This document shows positions 1-9,732 of a DNA stretch of 64,000 nucleotides, piece by piece (within the stretch, counting starts at the first letter, position 1; each line of letters begins with the position of its first letter). The translations under genes were made by a program, and so were the position numbers. Source of the DNA: Microcosmobacter mediterraneus (GTDB taxonomy: Bacteria; Bacteroidota; Bacteroidia; Flavobacteriales; Flavobacteriaceae). Under the pieces are notes generated by a model. The model had not been told where the DNA came from. It worked only from the letters and a program-made list of their open reading frames with translations, and ran no database searches. Location: assembly GCF_031846265.1 (NCBI RefSeq), contig NZ_JAVRIA010000002.1, positions 62,001-126,000 of the forward strand, written 5' to 3'.

Positions 1-1975
1 GAGAGGATATCAAAATATTATCAAAACCATGCTTCACCTTGTAGTGTAAAGCTTTCCTATTTCCAAAAAAATCAATACTAGACCATGAAATTGCAGGCCA
101 ACAGTCGTTAAGTTGCCAATAGAGTGTTCCCATATTATAAGGTTTTGATCTACGATGTGCTTCGATCCCCTTTGTAATACCATAAGCTTGCAAGATCTGA
201 CTCATATAAATATAATCTTCAGGTTTATCTGGCACAGGGAAATCACGCTGCATATAGTCATCAATCAACTCAAAACCTCTTATATGATTTTGATGGTTTT
301 TAAACCCATCAGTATCTATAAAAATTGAATCATTTTGATTGATGAATTGTGTAGTTTCATAACTTGGAAACGATTGAAATCCAAACTCACTCATAAATCG
401 CGGCACATGTTCTTCTAAATGTTCAAAAGGATAAGCATCATGCCAAATCCACCAATCGTGCGCATCGCCTTCAAATTCATATTTAGAATTTCCACGACCA
501 TATTTTGGAGAGCTTTCCCAATAGGTTGTGTTCGTTAAATTAGAAACTGTATTAGGTAAAATGGAATCGAATACTTTAAGGTAGTTGTCCCAAATCTCGT
601 CTTTTTCGACATCACTTCTATTGGCTTGCCAACCCCATCGATGCCAACCTTCGGAGTTTTCGTTATTACCACACCAAAGTGCAATAGAAGGGTGATCACG
701 CAAGCGTTTTACATTGTCTATGGCTTCTTGCTCAACATTTTTAAGAAAAGCTTCATCACCAGGATACATGGCGCAAGCAAACATAAAATCTTGCCAAACT
801 AGGATGCCTTTTTCGTCACATAAATCGTAAAAAATATCGTTCTCATAAATACCTCCTCCCCAAACTCTGAGCATATTCATATTAGCATTAACGACATCAC
901 TTAATAGTTTTTCGTAATTCTCATCTTTGACTTTATTTTGAAAACTGTGTTGCGGAATATAATTAGCGCCTTTAGCATATATAGGTACATAATTTACTTT
1001 AAAGTAAAAGGATTTACCAATGCTATCTTTTTTGGTGACTAGTTCAATCGTTCTTAAACCGACTTTCTTAGAAATACTATCCAAAATTTTATCGCCTTCC
1101 TTTGCGATTACTTTTATATCATACAGATAAGGTTCGCCAAGATTATGTGGCCACCAAAGTTTTGGGTTTTCTATTTTAAATGGTATGGTTATTTTTTCAT
1201 TTACCCTAGAATATTTAGACGTTAAACTCAACGAATTATTAATAAAAAGTTCGAAACTGATAGGTGTTTCGAGGTTTGAATTAATTTTGAACTCTACTGT
1301 TACATTACCTAATGAATCTAAAGTATTAGATTGTAATATTGCACTTTCTTCAATTTTAAAATCATTCCAAGCTACCAACTTAATAGGTCTCCAAATACCA
1401 ACAGTATTCAATTTCGGTCCCCAATCCCAACCATATTGAAATTGTGGTTTTCGTGTAAAAATCCGATTACCTTCTGGCAACTCATAAGGTAATTTTGCTT
1501 TCTCGGCATCTTCATATTTAGAGGTGCGCTCAAAAACAATTCGCAATTCATTTTCTAGTTCAAGACTAGACTTTACATCGATTTTAAATGCTCTAAAGGC
1601 ATTATTGGATTTTAGAATAAGACTATCATTCAAGTAGACAAATGCATAAGTATCTAAACCTTCAAAATTGAGTTCTAGATGTTTCTTTTCTAAAGTTTTT
1701 TTATCTACAGAAAATGTAGTTTTATATTCCCAATCCGTTTCAGAAACCCATTGTACCTTTTCTTCGTTTTTGCCAATAAAAGGGTCTTCAATTAGCTTGT
1801 CATCTAATAAATCTGAAAATACATTCCCTGGCATTGTTGCACTACTCCAAATAGAATCCGTTACTTTTTTGAATTCCCAATTATCATGCAATGTTATGGT
1901 CGTTGGTACATCGTATTTTGGCTGACAACTAAAACAAATGGTTGTTAAAATAAAAAAGAACATTAGTTTCTTCAT
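1..1975 (-). CDS. Beta-mannosidase, GH2, lipoprotein (3' end cut by window edge)
   Basis: This gene runs leftward off the window, so only the first 658 or so codons are visible. The start is the ATG at 1975-1973, followed by a lipoprotein signal with the lipobox cysteine at residue 17 (ICFSC), so the enzyme should be anchored in a membrane and face outside the cytoplasm. A sugar-binding jelly roll and an immunoglobulin-like domain come first, then the TIM barrel. The acid/base motif WCGNNE places the catalytic glutamate near residue 439, and the nucleophile motif FMSEFGFQSFPS places the second near residue 530. By family knowledge it removes beta-1,4-linked mannose, the core mannose of N-glycans. 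It follows cutC and the GH20 gene on the same strand and is probably co-transcribed with them. Confidence 0.93.
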   Translation of the reverse strand, partial: MKKLMFFFILTTICFSCQPKYDVPTTITLHDNWEFKKVTDSIWSSATMPGNVFSDLLDDKLIEDPFIGKNEEKVQWVSETDWEYKTTFSVDKKTLEKKHLELNFEGLDTYAFVYLNDSLILKSNNAFRAFKIDVKSSLELENELRIVFERTSKYEDAEKAKLPYELPEGNRIFTRKPQFQYGWDWGPKLNTVGIWRPIKLVAWNDFKIEESAILQSNTLDSLGNVTVEFKINSNLETPISFELFINNSLSLTSKYSRVNEKITIPFKIENPKLWWPHNLGEPYLYDIKVIAKEGDKILDSISKKVGLRTIELVTKKDSIGKSFYFKVNYVPIYAKGANYIPQHSFQNKVKDENYEKLLSDVVNANMNMLRVWGGGIYENDIFYDLCDEKGILVWQDFMFACAMYPGDEAFLKNVEQEAIDNVKRLRDHPSIALWCGNNENSEGWHRWGWQANRSDVEKDEIWDNYLKVFDSILPNTVSNLTNTTYWESSPKYGRGNSKYEFEGDAHDWWIWHDAYPFEHLEEHVPRFMSEFGFQSFPSYETTQFINQNDSIFIDTDGFKNHQNHIRGFELIDDYMQRDFPVPDKPEDYIYMSQILQAYGITKGIEAHRRSKPYNMGTLYWQLNDCWPAISWSSIDFFGNRKALHYKVKHGFDNILISS

Positions 1976-1989
1976 AAATATAAGCTTTA

Positions 1990-2020
1990 GACCTTTCAGG
2001 TTTTGAAAACCTGAAAGGTC
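1990..2020. repeat. Perfect palindrome between cutC and the beta-mannosidase
   Basis: A 15-bp perfect inverted repeat (arms 1990-2004 and 2006-2020, one-base loop) fills most of the 44-bp gap between cutC and the beta-mannosidase. It overlaps the last base of the cutC stop codon. Its core CTTTCAGG...CCTGAAAG resembles the terminator at 43630-43665, so it may be a mobile terminator-like repeat. Here it could partly stop transcription or stabilise the upstream mRNA end. Confidence 0.7.
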
Positions 2021-2688
2021 TATTTTAAGTTGTCTAAAATAGCCTTAATTGTGTTTAAATCTGACGTGATTTCTCCATTAATCTCTTTTGAAGCCGAAGC
2101 GTGTATTTCTTTAAATCCTGCCTCTTTAAAAATACTGGCATTTTTAGGATTAATGCCTGAACCTGGTACTATTATAATTTTATTCTGAGTTTTATCTTTT
2201 AGGGTTTTTAAAAGTGAAAGCCCTTCTTCTGCTTTTGGTTTTTGACCAGACGTTAAAACACGTTCTACACCAAGATTTATAAGTTGCTCTAAGGCTTCGG
2301 TTGGATTTATAACCTCGTCAAAAGCGCGATGAAACGTAACCTCTAAAGGTCTAGCCAACTCTACCAAAGCTCTAGTTCTTATCAAATCTATAGTATTATC
2401 AGGATTCAATAAACCAGAAACTATACCATCAAAGCCTAATTCTTTACAGGTTTTAATATCATTTTTCATCTCCTCAAACTCTTGGTCATTGTAAACAAAG
2501 TCTCCTGCTCGTGGCCTAATCAGTATAAAAGTTTTAATTGATAACTCCCCTGAAACTCTTTTTAATAAATCCAAAGATGGTGTAAGACCTCCAACGTCTA
2601 ATTCTTTACATAATTCAATTCGATGAGCTCCAGCTTCTTGAGCATTTTTAGCAGATTGATAATTTGGTGTGCAAACTTCAAATAACAT
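2020..2688 (-). CDS. cutC: CutC family TIM-barrel protein
   Basis: The 222-residue product carries the conserved CutC motifs in order: an N-terminal EVC with GAHRIELC, then RPRAGDF, FHRAFD, RVLTSGQ, PGSGI and EIHASA, which mark a TIM-barrel fold. No signal peptide is visible, so it is cytoplasmic. Family members are annotated as copper homeostasis proteins, but the biochemical role is poorly established. Here the gene lies one base after the GH20 hexosaminidase and just before the beta-mannosidase, which suggests a role tied to glycan breakdown rather than copper. No copper gene is nearby. At 222 residues it is slightly shorter than many homologues. Confidence 0.88.
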   Translation of the reverse strand: MLFEVCTPNYQSAKNAQEAGAHRIELCKELDVGGLTPSLDLLKRVSGELSIKTFILIRPRAGDFVYNDQEFEEMKNDIKTCKELGFDGIVSGLLNPDNTIDLIRTRALVELARPLEVTFHRAFDEVINPTEALEQLINLGVERVLTSGQKPKAEEGLSLLKTLKDKTQNKIIIVPGSGINPKNASIFKEAGFKEIHASASKEINGEITSDLNTIKAILDNLK

Positions 2689-2689
2689 A

Positions 2690-4999
2690 CTAATTGATTA
2701 TTATCTCATCAATAAATGTCCACGCCTTATTGCCAGCACCTTGCTTGCCTTCAGGTATTGTTCCATAATTTTTAATCCACATAATAATTTTGGTGACATC
2801 TTTAATTTCTTCATCTATTCCTAAATTCAAACTAACCTCAGTCAATAGGCCTTTTGGTTCAATTTGTTTAATTACCGTTGGAGCTTGATCTAAGTAATAA
2901 TAGGTGGCAGCAACGCTTTTTGGTGCGTAAATCCATTGACCTTGTCCATTGTGAAATCGCGTAGAAATAGTACTGATATCAACTGGTTCTTCAAATTTAA
3001 TCTCAATCGAGATATCTTCTCCCCAAAACCCTAACCATTCCTTATCGCCATAACGTGAATTGCTTCCTGAAACACCATTAATTAAACCTTCTAGGCCACT
3101 GCCAGAATACGCTTTATGTGGTTGTTTATCTATAGTGATTTTTGCGCCTACAGCTTTATGTAAATTGATATCCTGAGAAAATACAGTGCCTAATTGTTCC
3201 TTATCTTTAAATACAGCTGCTTTAATGGTAGAACTTTCTGAGATTGGGATTTTAGAATCATAGATTTTAGAATTAAAATTAGGTTCACTCCCATCTGAAG
3301 TATAGCGAATTATTTTTCCTTCTGTGAGCGTACTGAGCTTATAACTTAACTGGTTGTTTTCATTTTGTAACTGACCATCAACTTCGTACAAATGATTGGC
3401 ATAATTAACATCTAAAGCATCTAATCGCTTATTAAACTGTTCTACCCGCTCTACAAAATTGGGATAATTCTTGTTTTCTTGATTTGTCCAAACCACCTCG
3501 CTCATCGCTAATAGCCGCGGAAATACCATATACTCTACTTGGTCTTCGGTTGGCATATACTCAGTCCAAACATTACCTTGAGCTCCAAGAACATACTTAG
3601 ACTCGTCTTGTGTTAATTCTTCTGGAATGGGATTAAAACTGTACACTTTTTCTAAAGGTAAATAACCACCAATAGCTGTTGGTTCATTTTCGTTTTCGGA
3701 CTGGTAATAATCGAAATAACAGTGCGATGTTGGCGTCATCACCACATTATGACCTTGCTTGGCAGCTTCGATGGCACCATTCATTCCTCGCCAAGACATC
3801 ACTGTGGCATTTGGTGCCAAACCACCTTCTAGTATTTCATCCCAACCTATAATTTGTCTGCCTTTACTATTTAAGTACTTTTCAATTCTAGTGATGAAAT
3901 AGTTTTGAAGTTCGTGCTCGTCTTTTAAGCCTTCAGATGACATTCTTGACTGACAATCTGCACACGTTTTCCAATTGGTTTTAGGTGCTTCGTCTCCACC
4001 AATATGAATGTATTCACTTGGAAACAACTCTAAAACCTCATCCAATACATCTTCAAGAAACTTAAACGTTTCTTCTTTAGTACAATAAATATGCTCAAAA
4101 ACACCCCATTTTGTGGCAACTTCAACTTGTTCTCTGTTTGCTGAGCCTGTCGAAGTACAGCCTAATTCAGGATAAGCAGCTATTGCTGCTTGGCTATGGC
4201 CTGGCATTTCTATTTCTGGTATAATGGTTACGAAACGTTCTTTTGCATAGGCAACAATGTCTTTTATTTGCTCTTGTGTATAATATCCTCCATAGCGCTT
4301 TCCATCAAGTTGATGTGGTTGGTCACTATAATGTCCAACCAAGGTCTCATCTCTAAAAGCTGCAATCTCTTGAAGTTTAGGATACTTCTTTATTTCTATT
4401 CGCCAACCTTGGTCTTCGGTTAAATGCCAGTGAAAGGTATTCATTTTGAGCATAGCTAAGGCGTCAATGTATTTTTTAATAAAATCCACGGAATACATGT
4501 GCCTGCCAACATCTAAATGCATACCTCGATATGAATATTGAGGTCCGTCATTGATCTCAATACAAGGTATTATAACTTCATCAGCTGTATATGTCCCATT
4601 CTCAAATTCAGATGGCAATAATTGCCTTAACGTTTGCACAGCATAGAAAGCACCTTGATCTGATGATGCCTTGATTTGAATACTGTTAGGCTTGATATCT
4701 AAAACATAACCTTCTTCACTTTCCAATGAAGAGTCTAAAATAAATTCGATTTCATTAGAATTCTTAAGCTCTATTTTACTCCCTTCTTTAATAAAGGTCT
4801 TCAAAAATTTTGCTGAAATTTTTAATTCTTCAGGGAAACTAATGCCAGTTGAATTATCCAAAACAAATTTATCAATAGTTATTATCTGATTATTTGGCTT
4901 AGGAATAATTTGAGGAATAACTAATACTTCTTGTTTTTGTGAACATCCAAGACTTAGTATTACAAAAAGGAGAAGTGCAGCTGTTTTCTTGATTGGCAT
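2690..4999 (-). CDS. Beta-N-acetylhexosaminidase, GH20, lipoprotein
   Basis: This 769-residue secreted lipoprotein has its lipobox cysteine at residue 19 (LSLGC). An N-terminal GH20b-like domain is followed by the catalytic barrel, where HWHLTEDQGWRIE and HIGGDEAP are seen; the Asp-Glu catalytic pair is at about residues 336-337. By family knowledge it uses substrate-assisted catalysis to release terminal GlcNAc or GalNAc. The last 230 or so residues form a chitobiase-type Fn3-like segment and then an F5/8-type C segment, similar to the tail of the divergent GH92 gene. A copy of a dispersed repeat is carried in frame near 4141-4156. It heads the leftward operon GH20-cutC-beta-mannosidase and shares a 41-bp divergent promoter region with GH92. 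Confidence 0.94.
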   Translation of the reverse strand: MPIKKTAALLLFVILSLGCSQKQEVLVIPQIIPKPNNQIITIDKFVLDNSTGISFPEELKISAKFLKTFIKEGSKIELKNSNEIEFILDSSLESEEGYVLDIKPNSIQIKASSDQGAFYAVQTLRQLLPSEFENGTYTADEVIIPCIEINDGPQYSYRGMHLDVGRHMYSVDFIKKYIDALAMLKMNTFHWHLTEDQGWRIEIKKYPKLQEIAAFRDETLVGHYSDQPHQLDGKRYGGYYTQEQIKDIVAYAKERFVTIIPEIEMPGHSQAAIAAYPELGCTSTGSANREQVEVATKWGVFEHIYCTKEETFKFLEDVLDEVLELFPSEYIHIGGDEAPKTNWKTCADCQSRMSSEGLKDEHELQNYFITRIEKYLNSKGRQIIGWDEILEGGLAPNATVMSWRGMNGAIEAAKQGHNVVMTPTSHCYFDYYQSENENEPTAIGGYLPLEKVYSFNPIPEELTQDESKYVLGAQGNVWTEYMPTEDQVEYMVFPRLLAMSEVVWTNQENKNYPNFVERVEQFNKRLDALDVNYANHLYEVDGQLQNENNQLSYKLSTLTEGKIIRYTSDGSEPNFNSKIYDSKIPISESSTIKAAVFKDKEQLGTVFSQDINLHKAVGAKITIDKQPHKAYSGSGLEGLINGVSGSNSRYGDKEWLGFWGEDISIEIKFEEPVDISTISTRFHNGQGQWIYAPKSVAATYYYLDQAPTVIKQIEPKGLLTEVSLNLGIDEEIKDVTKIIMWIKNYGTIPEGKQGAGNKAWTFIDEIIIN
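4141..4156. repeat. Dispersed repeat copy inside the GH20 gene
   Basis: The string CTGAGCCTGTCGAAGT is the reverse complement of the ACTTCGACAGGCTCAG copy at 14956-14971. It is carried in frame in the GH20 coding region, in a segment encoding Ser-Thr-Gly-Ser-Ala after a Cys. Confidence 0.7.
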
Positions 5000-5040
5000 T
5001 TTAGTATATTAGATGCTTTAAAATTAGTAATCTATTTTTA

Positions 5041-7989
5041 ATGCAATCTAAACTCCTCTTCGTTTTTTGTTTTCTTCTTCTAATAAGTTGCAAAAACGAT
5101 CCAAACATTGAATCCGCAAAAAAAGATCAACCCTTAATTTCTTATGTTAATCCGTTTATAGGAACTGGTGGTCATGGCCACACCTATCCTGGAGCAACAT
5201 TGCCTTTTGGAATGATGCAATTGAGTCCAGATACACGGTTAGATGGTTGGGATGGCTGTTCTGGTTATCATTATTCTGACGAGTACATCTATGGATTTTC
5301 GCACACACATCTTAGCGGAACAGGAGTTTCAGATTATGGTGATATTTTATTAATGCCTACTAATGCTGTAAACTTTAATAATGGAGCTGACGGTAAACCA
5401 GGCTATCGCGACCATTTTTCACATGATAATGAAGTTGCGGAACCAGGTTATTATAAAGTGCATTTAGACTCTACAAATATTGATGTTGAATTGACAACAT
5501 CCCTTAGAAGCGGTATCCATAAGTATAATTTCCCATCTGCAGATGATCAATATTTGATTCTAGATCTTGAACATCGTGATGAATTGTTGGAATATCAAAT
5601 CGTTCAGGTAGATAGTGTTTCGCTTAGAGGTTTTAGGCATTCTAAAGCTTGGGCAACAGACCAACGTTTGTTTTATCATATTACGTTTTCTCATCCCATT
5701 CAGGATATTATCTATGAGGAAAATGGGAAGCAAGTCTCTAAAAACTATAAGTTTGAAAGTACAAAAGCTGCTATTTCTTTTGTAAATCCTACTAACCAAT
5801 CCGTTGAAGTTAGAATAGGTATTTCGCCTGTTGATGTAGCTGGAGCCATGAAAAATCTAGAAGCCGAAATAGCTGATAAATCTTTTGAAACTATAAAGCA
5901 AGAAGCCCAAAATTACTGGGAACAACAGTTAGAAAAGATAGTTGTTGAAAGCGACAATAACGATTATAAAACTAATTTCTATACAGCATTATACCATACT
6001 ATGCTAGCTCCAAATCGCTATCAGGATGTCGATGGCAATTATAGAGGTATGGATTTAAAGATTCATAATGCCGATTTCGATTATTACACGGTGTTTTCGC
6101 TTTGGGATACCTATAGAGCTGCGCATCCTTTGTATACTATTATTGAAGAAGAGCGCACCAATCACTTCATCAATACATTTTTAGCTAAATACGACGAAGG
6201 TGGTATTATGCCAATTTGGGATTTATCGGCTTGCTATACAGGTTGTATGATTGGTTACCATGCTGTTCCAGTAATTGCTGATGCTTACTTAAAAGGAATA
6301 CAAGATTACGATACCGAAAAAGCGTTTGAAGCCATGAAGCATTCTGCCACTAGAGACAAACTTGGTTTAGAATCGTATAAGGAATTTGGCTTTATTCCTG
6401 TTGAGGCTGAAAGCGAATCAGTTTCTAAAACTCTAGAATACGCTTACGATGATTGGACCATTGCACAAATGGCAAAGGCTATGGGAAAAGATGAGGATTT
6501 CAAAACCTATTCTGAACGCGCTCAGTACTACAAAAATATTTATGACCCAGAATCTCAATTTATGCGAGGTCGTTTCAGAAATACTTGGTTTGCACCTTTC
6601 GACCCTTATGAGGTTAACTTTAATTACACTGAAGCCAACTCATGGCAATACAGCTTTTATGTACCACAGGATGTCTCTGGATTTATAAACCTGCTTGGCG
6701 GAAAAGATAAATTAGAAGCCCATTTAGATAAACTCTTTACTGCTGAAGCTGAAACTTCTGGACGAAATCAAGCTGATATCACTGGTCTTATAGGACAATA
6801 TGCTCACGGAAATGAACCGAGTCATCATATGGCCTATTTATACAATTTTGTAAATAAGCCACACAAAACGCAAGAGCGTGTGCATCAAATCTTAACAGAA
6901 CTCTACCAAAATGCACCTGATGGCATTTCTGGTAATGAAGATTGTGGACAAATGAGTGCTTGGTATGTATTTTCATCGCTTGGATTTTATCCTGTCACAC
7001 CTGGCAGTAATCAGTATATTATAGGAACTCCATTAATGGATAAAGCCACATTTAATTTAGAAAACGGTAATCAATTCACAATAAATACTACAAACCTAAG
7101 TGACACAAATAAATACATTGAATACGTCTATCTCAATGGTGAACAACTAGATAGAACTTACATTATTCATGAGGAGATTATGAATGGTGGTTCACTAGAG
7201 TTTCACATGACAGATAATCCTGCTGTTTGGGGAAGTCGTGATGGACAGGAACCTATCACAGAAATTAAAGAACACATCATTGTTCCTGCTCCATTTATTG
7301 CCAAAGGCGATGTCGCTTTTAAAGGGTCTACTGAAGTCGAATTAGGAATAGCTAACTCCCAATCTGAAATTTTTTATAGCATAGATAATTCTAAATTTAA
7401 GCTATACGATAAGGCAATTATTATTGCTGAACCATGCCAACTAAACGTTTATGCTACAGATAAACCTGGAAATAAAAGTGCTACCATAAGTACACAATTT
7501 TACAAGATTGATCCTAACTTAAGTATTACTTTGGGAACAGAATATGCCAATCAGTACAACGCTGGTGGTAATGATGCACTTATCGATGGTATTTTAGGAA
7601 CTAAAGATTTTAGAACAGGAACTTGGCAAGGCTATTTTGATGAAGATGTTATTGCTATCGTAGATTTAGGTAAAGTAAAACCTATTGAAACCATAAACGT
7701 TAATTTTTTACAAGACCAACGCTCTTGGATTTTTTATCCAACTGAGGTTGAATGCTACGTTTCAGATAATCCAAAAACCTTTTATAAAAGTTTACCAAAA
7801 CATGTTATTAATTCCACTAAACCTTCTGAAGATTCTGAAATTAAGACTTTAAATTTTTCAATGAATGGCTATAGCGCCAGATACGTAAAAATAGTAGCAA
7901 AAAAATTAGGTGAACTCCCAGAATGGCATTTAGGTTATAAACACGATGGAAGAAGCTGGATTTTTGTGGATGAAATTTCGATTAAATAA
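5041..7989 (+). CDS. Alpha-mannosidase, GH92, lipoprotein
   Basis: The 982-residue product has a lipoprotein signal (cysteine at residue 17, LLISC). The start of the mature part, YVNPFIGTGGHGHTYPGA, is typical of family GH92, as are the later motifs GNEPSHHMAYLYN and GNEDCGQMSAW in the (alpha/alpha)6 barrel. Known GH92 enzymes are calcium-dependent exo-alpha-mannosidases, often specific for alpha-1,2 or alpha-1,3 mannose of high-mannose N-glycans. After the catalytic domain, at about residue 740, a chitobiase-type Fn3-like module and an F5/8-type C module follow, matching the tail of the GH20 neighbour. It is the first gene of a rightward operon with the MFS permease and the glycosylasparaginase. 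Confidence 0.94.
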   Translation: MQSKLLFVFCFLLLISCKNDPNIESAKKDQPLISYVNPFIGTGGHGHTYPGATLPFGMMQLSPDTRLDGWDGCSGYHYSDEYIYGFSHTHLSGTGVSDYGDILLMPTNAVNFNNGADGKPGYRDHFSHDNEVAEPGYYKVHLDSTNIDVELTTSLRSGIHKYNFPSADDQYLILDLEHRDELLEYQIVQVDSVSLRGFRHSKAWATDQRLFYHITFSHPIQDIIYEENGKQVSKNYKFESTKAAISFVNPTNQSVEVRIGISPVDVAGAMKNLEAEIADKSFETIKQEAQNYWEQQLEKIVVESDNNDYKTNFYTALYHTMLAPNRYQDVDGNYRGMDLKIHNADFDYYTVFSLWDTYRAAHPLYTIIEEERTNHFINTFLAKYDEGGIMPIWDLSACYTGCMIGYHAVPVIADAYLKGIQDYDTEKAFEAMKHSATRDKLGLESYKEFGFIPVEAESESVSKTLEYAYDDWTIAQMAKAMGKDEDFKTYSERAQYYKNIYDPESQFMRGRFRNTWFAPFDPYEVNFNYTEANSWQYSFYVPQDVSGFINLLGGKDKLEAHLDKLFTAEAETSGRNQADITGLIGQYAHGNEPSHHMAYLYNFVNKPHKTQERVHQILTELYQNAPDGISGNEDCGQMSAWYVFSSLGFYPVTPGSNQYIIGTPLMDKATFNLENGNQFTINTTNLSDTNKYIEYVYLNGEQLDRTYIIHEEIMNGGSLEFHMTDNPAVWGSRDGQEPITEIKEHIIVPAPFIAKGDVAFKGSTEVELGIANSQSEIFYSIDNSKFKLYDKAIIIAEPCQLNVYATDKPGNKSATISTQFYKIDPNLSITLGTEYANQYNAGGNDALIDGILGTKDFRTGTWQGYFDEDVIAIVDLGKVKPIETINVNFLQDQRSWIFYPTEVECYVSDNPKTFYKSLPKHVINSTKPSEDSEIKTLNFSMNGYSARYVKIVAKKLGELPEWHLGYKHDGRSWIFVDEISIK

Positions 7990-8010
7990 AATAACTAACA
8001 ACAATAAACT

Positions 8011-9684
8011 ATGACTAACCAAAATAACAAGTCGGCTTTAGCCACCTTAGTAACGGTTTTCTTCTTCTGGGGATTTATTGCAGCCTCTAATGGTGTATTT
8101 ATACCATTTTGTAAAACCTATTTTAATATCGACCAATTTCAATCGCAATTGGTAGATTTTGCATTTTATGGTGCCTATTACATTGGTGCATTATTACTTT
8201 TTATAATGTCTGGTTCTATTAAGAAAGACATTATGAATAATTGGGGTTACAAAAACGGCATTATTTATGGCTTGTTGTTATCCGCAATTGGAGCTTTTGT
8301 GATGTATCCTGCAACAGTAGGTGCCGAACAAGGACAAACTAGTGTTTTTTATTTTGTGCTTATCGCCTATTTTATTGTAGCATTGGGCTTCTCATTACAA
8401 CAAACTGCAGCAAACCCGTTTGCCATAGCTTTAGGTGATCCTAAAACAGGTTCCCATCGACTAAATTTAGCAGGAGGTATCAACTCCTTCGGCACCACAA
8501 TTGGGCCAGTTGTAGTAAGCTTAGTTATTTTCGGATCTGCTTCTTGGAGTACAGACGAACTCGCGTCCATGATTGCCAATAACGATATTACCTTAGTTAC
8601 AGTACAGAGCTTATATTTAGGAGTAGGCGTTTTATTTTTAGTTGCAGCTGCCTTGTTTTACTTTTCGAAAAAATTACCTGCGCTTAAATCAGATACAGTA
8701 TTTGAACCTGCTAATAAAGCCCGTAATTTATTAATCCTATTAACATTAATTATTGTTGGATGCTTTGGTTATATCTTTAGCACCTATGCTGGAGATACTG
8801 TTGCTACTGAAAGTGTCGAAGAAACTCGATTAATTGTTTTGTTTGTTGCTCTCTTTGCAGTTATTGCTGCTGTTTTTGTAGCTAACTCTAGTGCTTCAAA
8901 GAAGCCTGAAGGCTGGGGTGCGATGAAGTATCCACAACTCGTTTTGGGTATGTTAGCTATTTTTATGTACGTTGGTGTTGAAGTAACAATTGGCAGTAAT
9001 CTTGGAGAGCTTTTAAAGCAAGAAGTAGAAACGACAGGTTTAAATTCCCTTGGACTACCAGTACTCAACGACTCGCAACTTGGTATATACATTTCATTAT
9101 ATTGGGGTGGATTAATGATAGGCCGTTGGGTTGGAGCGATAACTGTGTTTGGGCCAGGCAAAAGTCTTAAAAAAGTACTTTTAATTCTAGTACCTTATAT
9201 CGCTTTTGGTGTTATTCTCGCTGTAAATTATATAGCAGGAAATGAATTTTCAACCAATGAACTATTATTCTTTGCCATCTGCATTGCTGTCCAAATAGTT
9301 GGGTTCTTTTTAGCAAAAGACAAACCTGTTAAAACACTAAAAATATTTAGCCTTTTAGGAATTATCGGAATGTTAGTTGGCTTATTCGCTTCAGGTAATG
9401 TTGCTTTATTTGCATTTTTATCTGGCGGATTATTCTGTTCAATTATGTGGCCATGTATATTTACGTTGAGTATCGCTGGTTTAGGGAAATATACCTCTCA
9501 AGGCTCAGCATTTTTAATTATGATGATTTTAGGAGGTGCCATTATTCCTCCTGTTCAAGGTAAACTAGCTGATGTGTATAGCATTCAATCATCGTATTGG
9601 ATAGCAGTAGCTTGCTTTGTTTATTTACTATTTTATGCGTTTAGAACTAAAACAGTATTGGATAAACAAGGTGTAGAATATTAG
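8011..9684 (+). CDS. Sugar MFS transporter, FucP/GluP-like
   Basis: This 557-residue multi-pass membrane protein belongs to the fucose/glucose-galactose:proton symporter group of the MFS. Supporting motifs are FFFWGFIAASNGVFIPF in the first helix, QQTAANPFA, and GGLFCSIMWPCIF near the end. It is about 100 residues longer than typical FucP. The extra length is central and includes two added hydrophobic segments, at about residues 240-260 and 275-295, so it may have 14 rather than 12 helices. It starts 21 bp after GH92 and is followed by the glycosylasparaginase gene, so it probably imports the monosaccharides (mannose or GlcNAc) released by the locus. The exact substrate cannot be read from the sequence. 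Confidence 0.88.
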   Translation: MTNQNNKSALATLVTVFFFWGFIAASNGVFIPFCKTYFNIDQFQSQLVDFAFYGAYYIGALLLFIMSGSIKKDIMNNWGYKNGIIYGLLLSAIGAFVMYPATVGAEQGQTSVFYFVLIAYFIVALGFSLQQTAANPFAIALGDPKTGSHRLNLAGGINSFGTTIGPVVVSLVIFGSASWSTDELASMIANNDITLVTVQSLYLGVGVLFLVAAALFYFSKKLPALKSDTVFEPANKARNLLILLTLIIVGCFGYIFSTYAGDTVATESVEETRLIVLFVALFAVIAAVFVANSSASKKPEGWGAMKYPQLVLGMLAIFMYVGVEVTIGSNLGELLKQEVETTGLNSLGLPVLNDSQLGIYISLYWGGLMIGRWVGAITVFGPGKSLKKVLLILVPYIAFGVILAVNYIAGNEFSTNELLFFAICIAVQIVGFFLAKDKPVKTLKIFSLLGIIGMLVGLFASGNVALFAFLSGGLFCSIMWPCIFTLSIAGLGKYTSQGSAFLIMMILGGAIIPPVQGKLADVYSIQSSYWIAVACFVYLLFYAFRTKTVLDKQGVEY

Positions 9685-9732
9685 TTTTTGAAATAGAAAT
9701 CGAAGTTGAATCTGAAATAAAAAAGAAGAATA

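Noticed and set aside
3314..3340. Possible fifth copy of the GCTCAG repeat in GH20
   Set aside because: The similarity is short and lacks the CTTCGAC half, so chance is likely.
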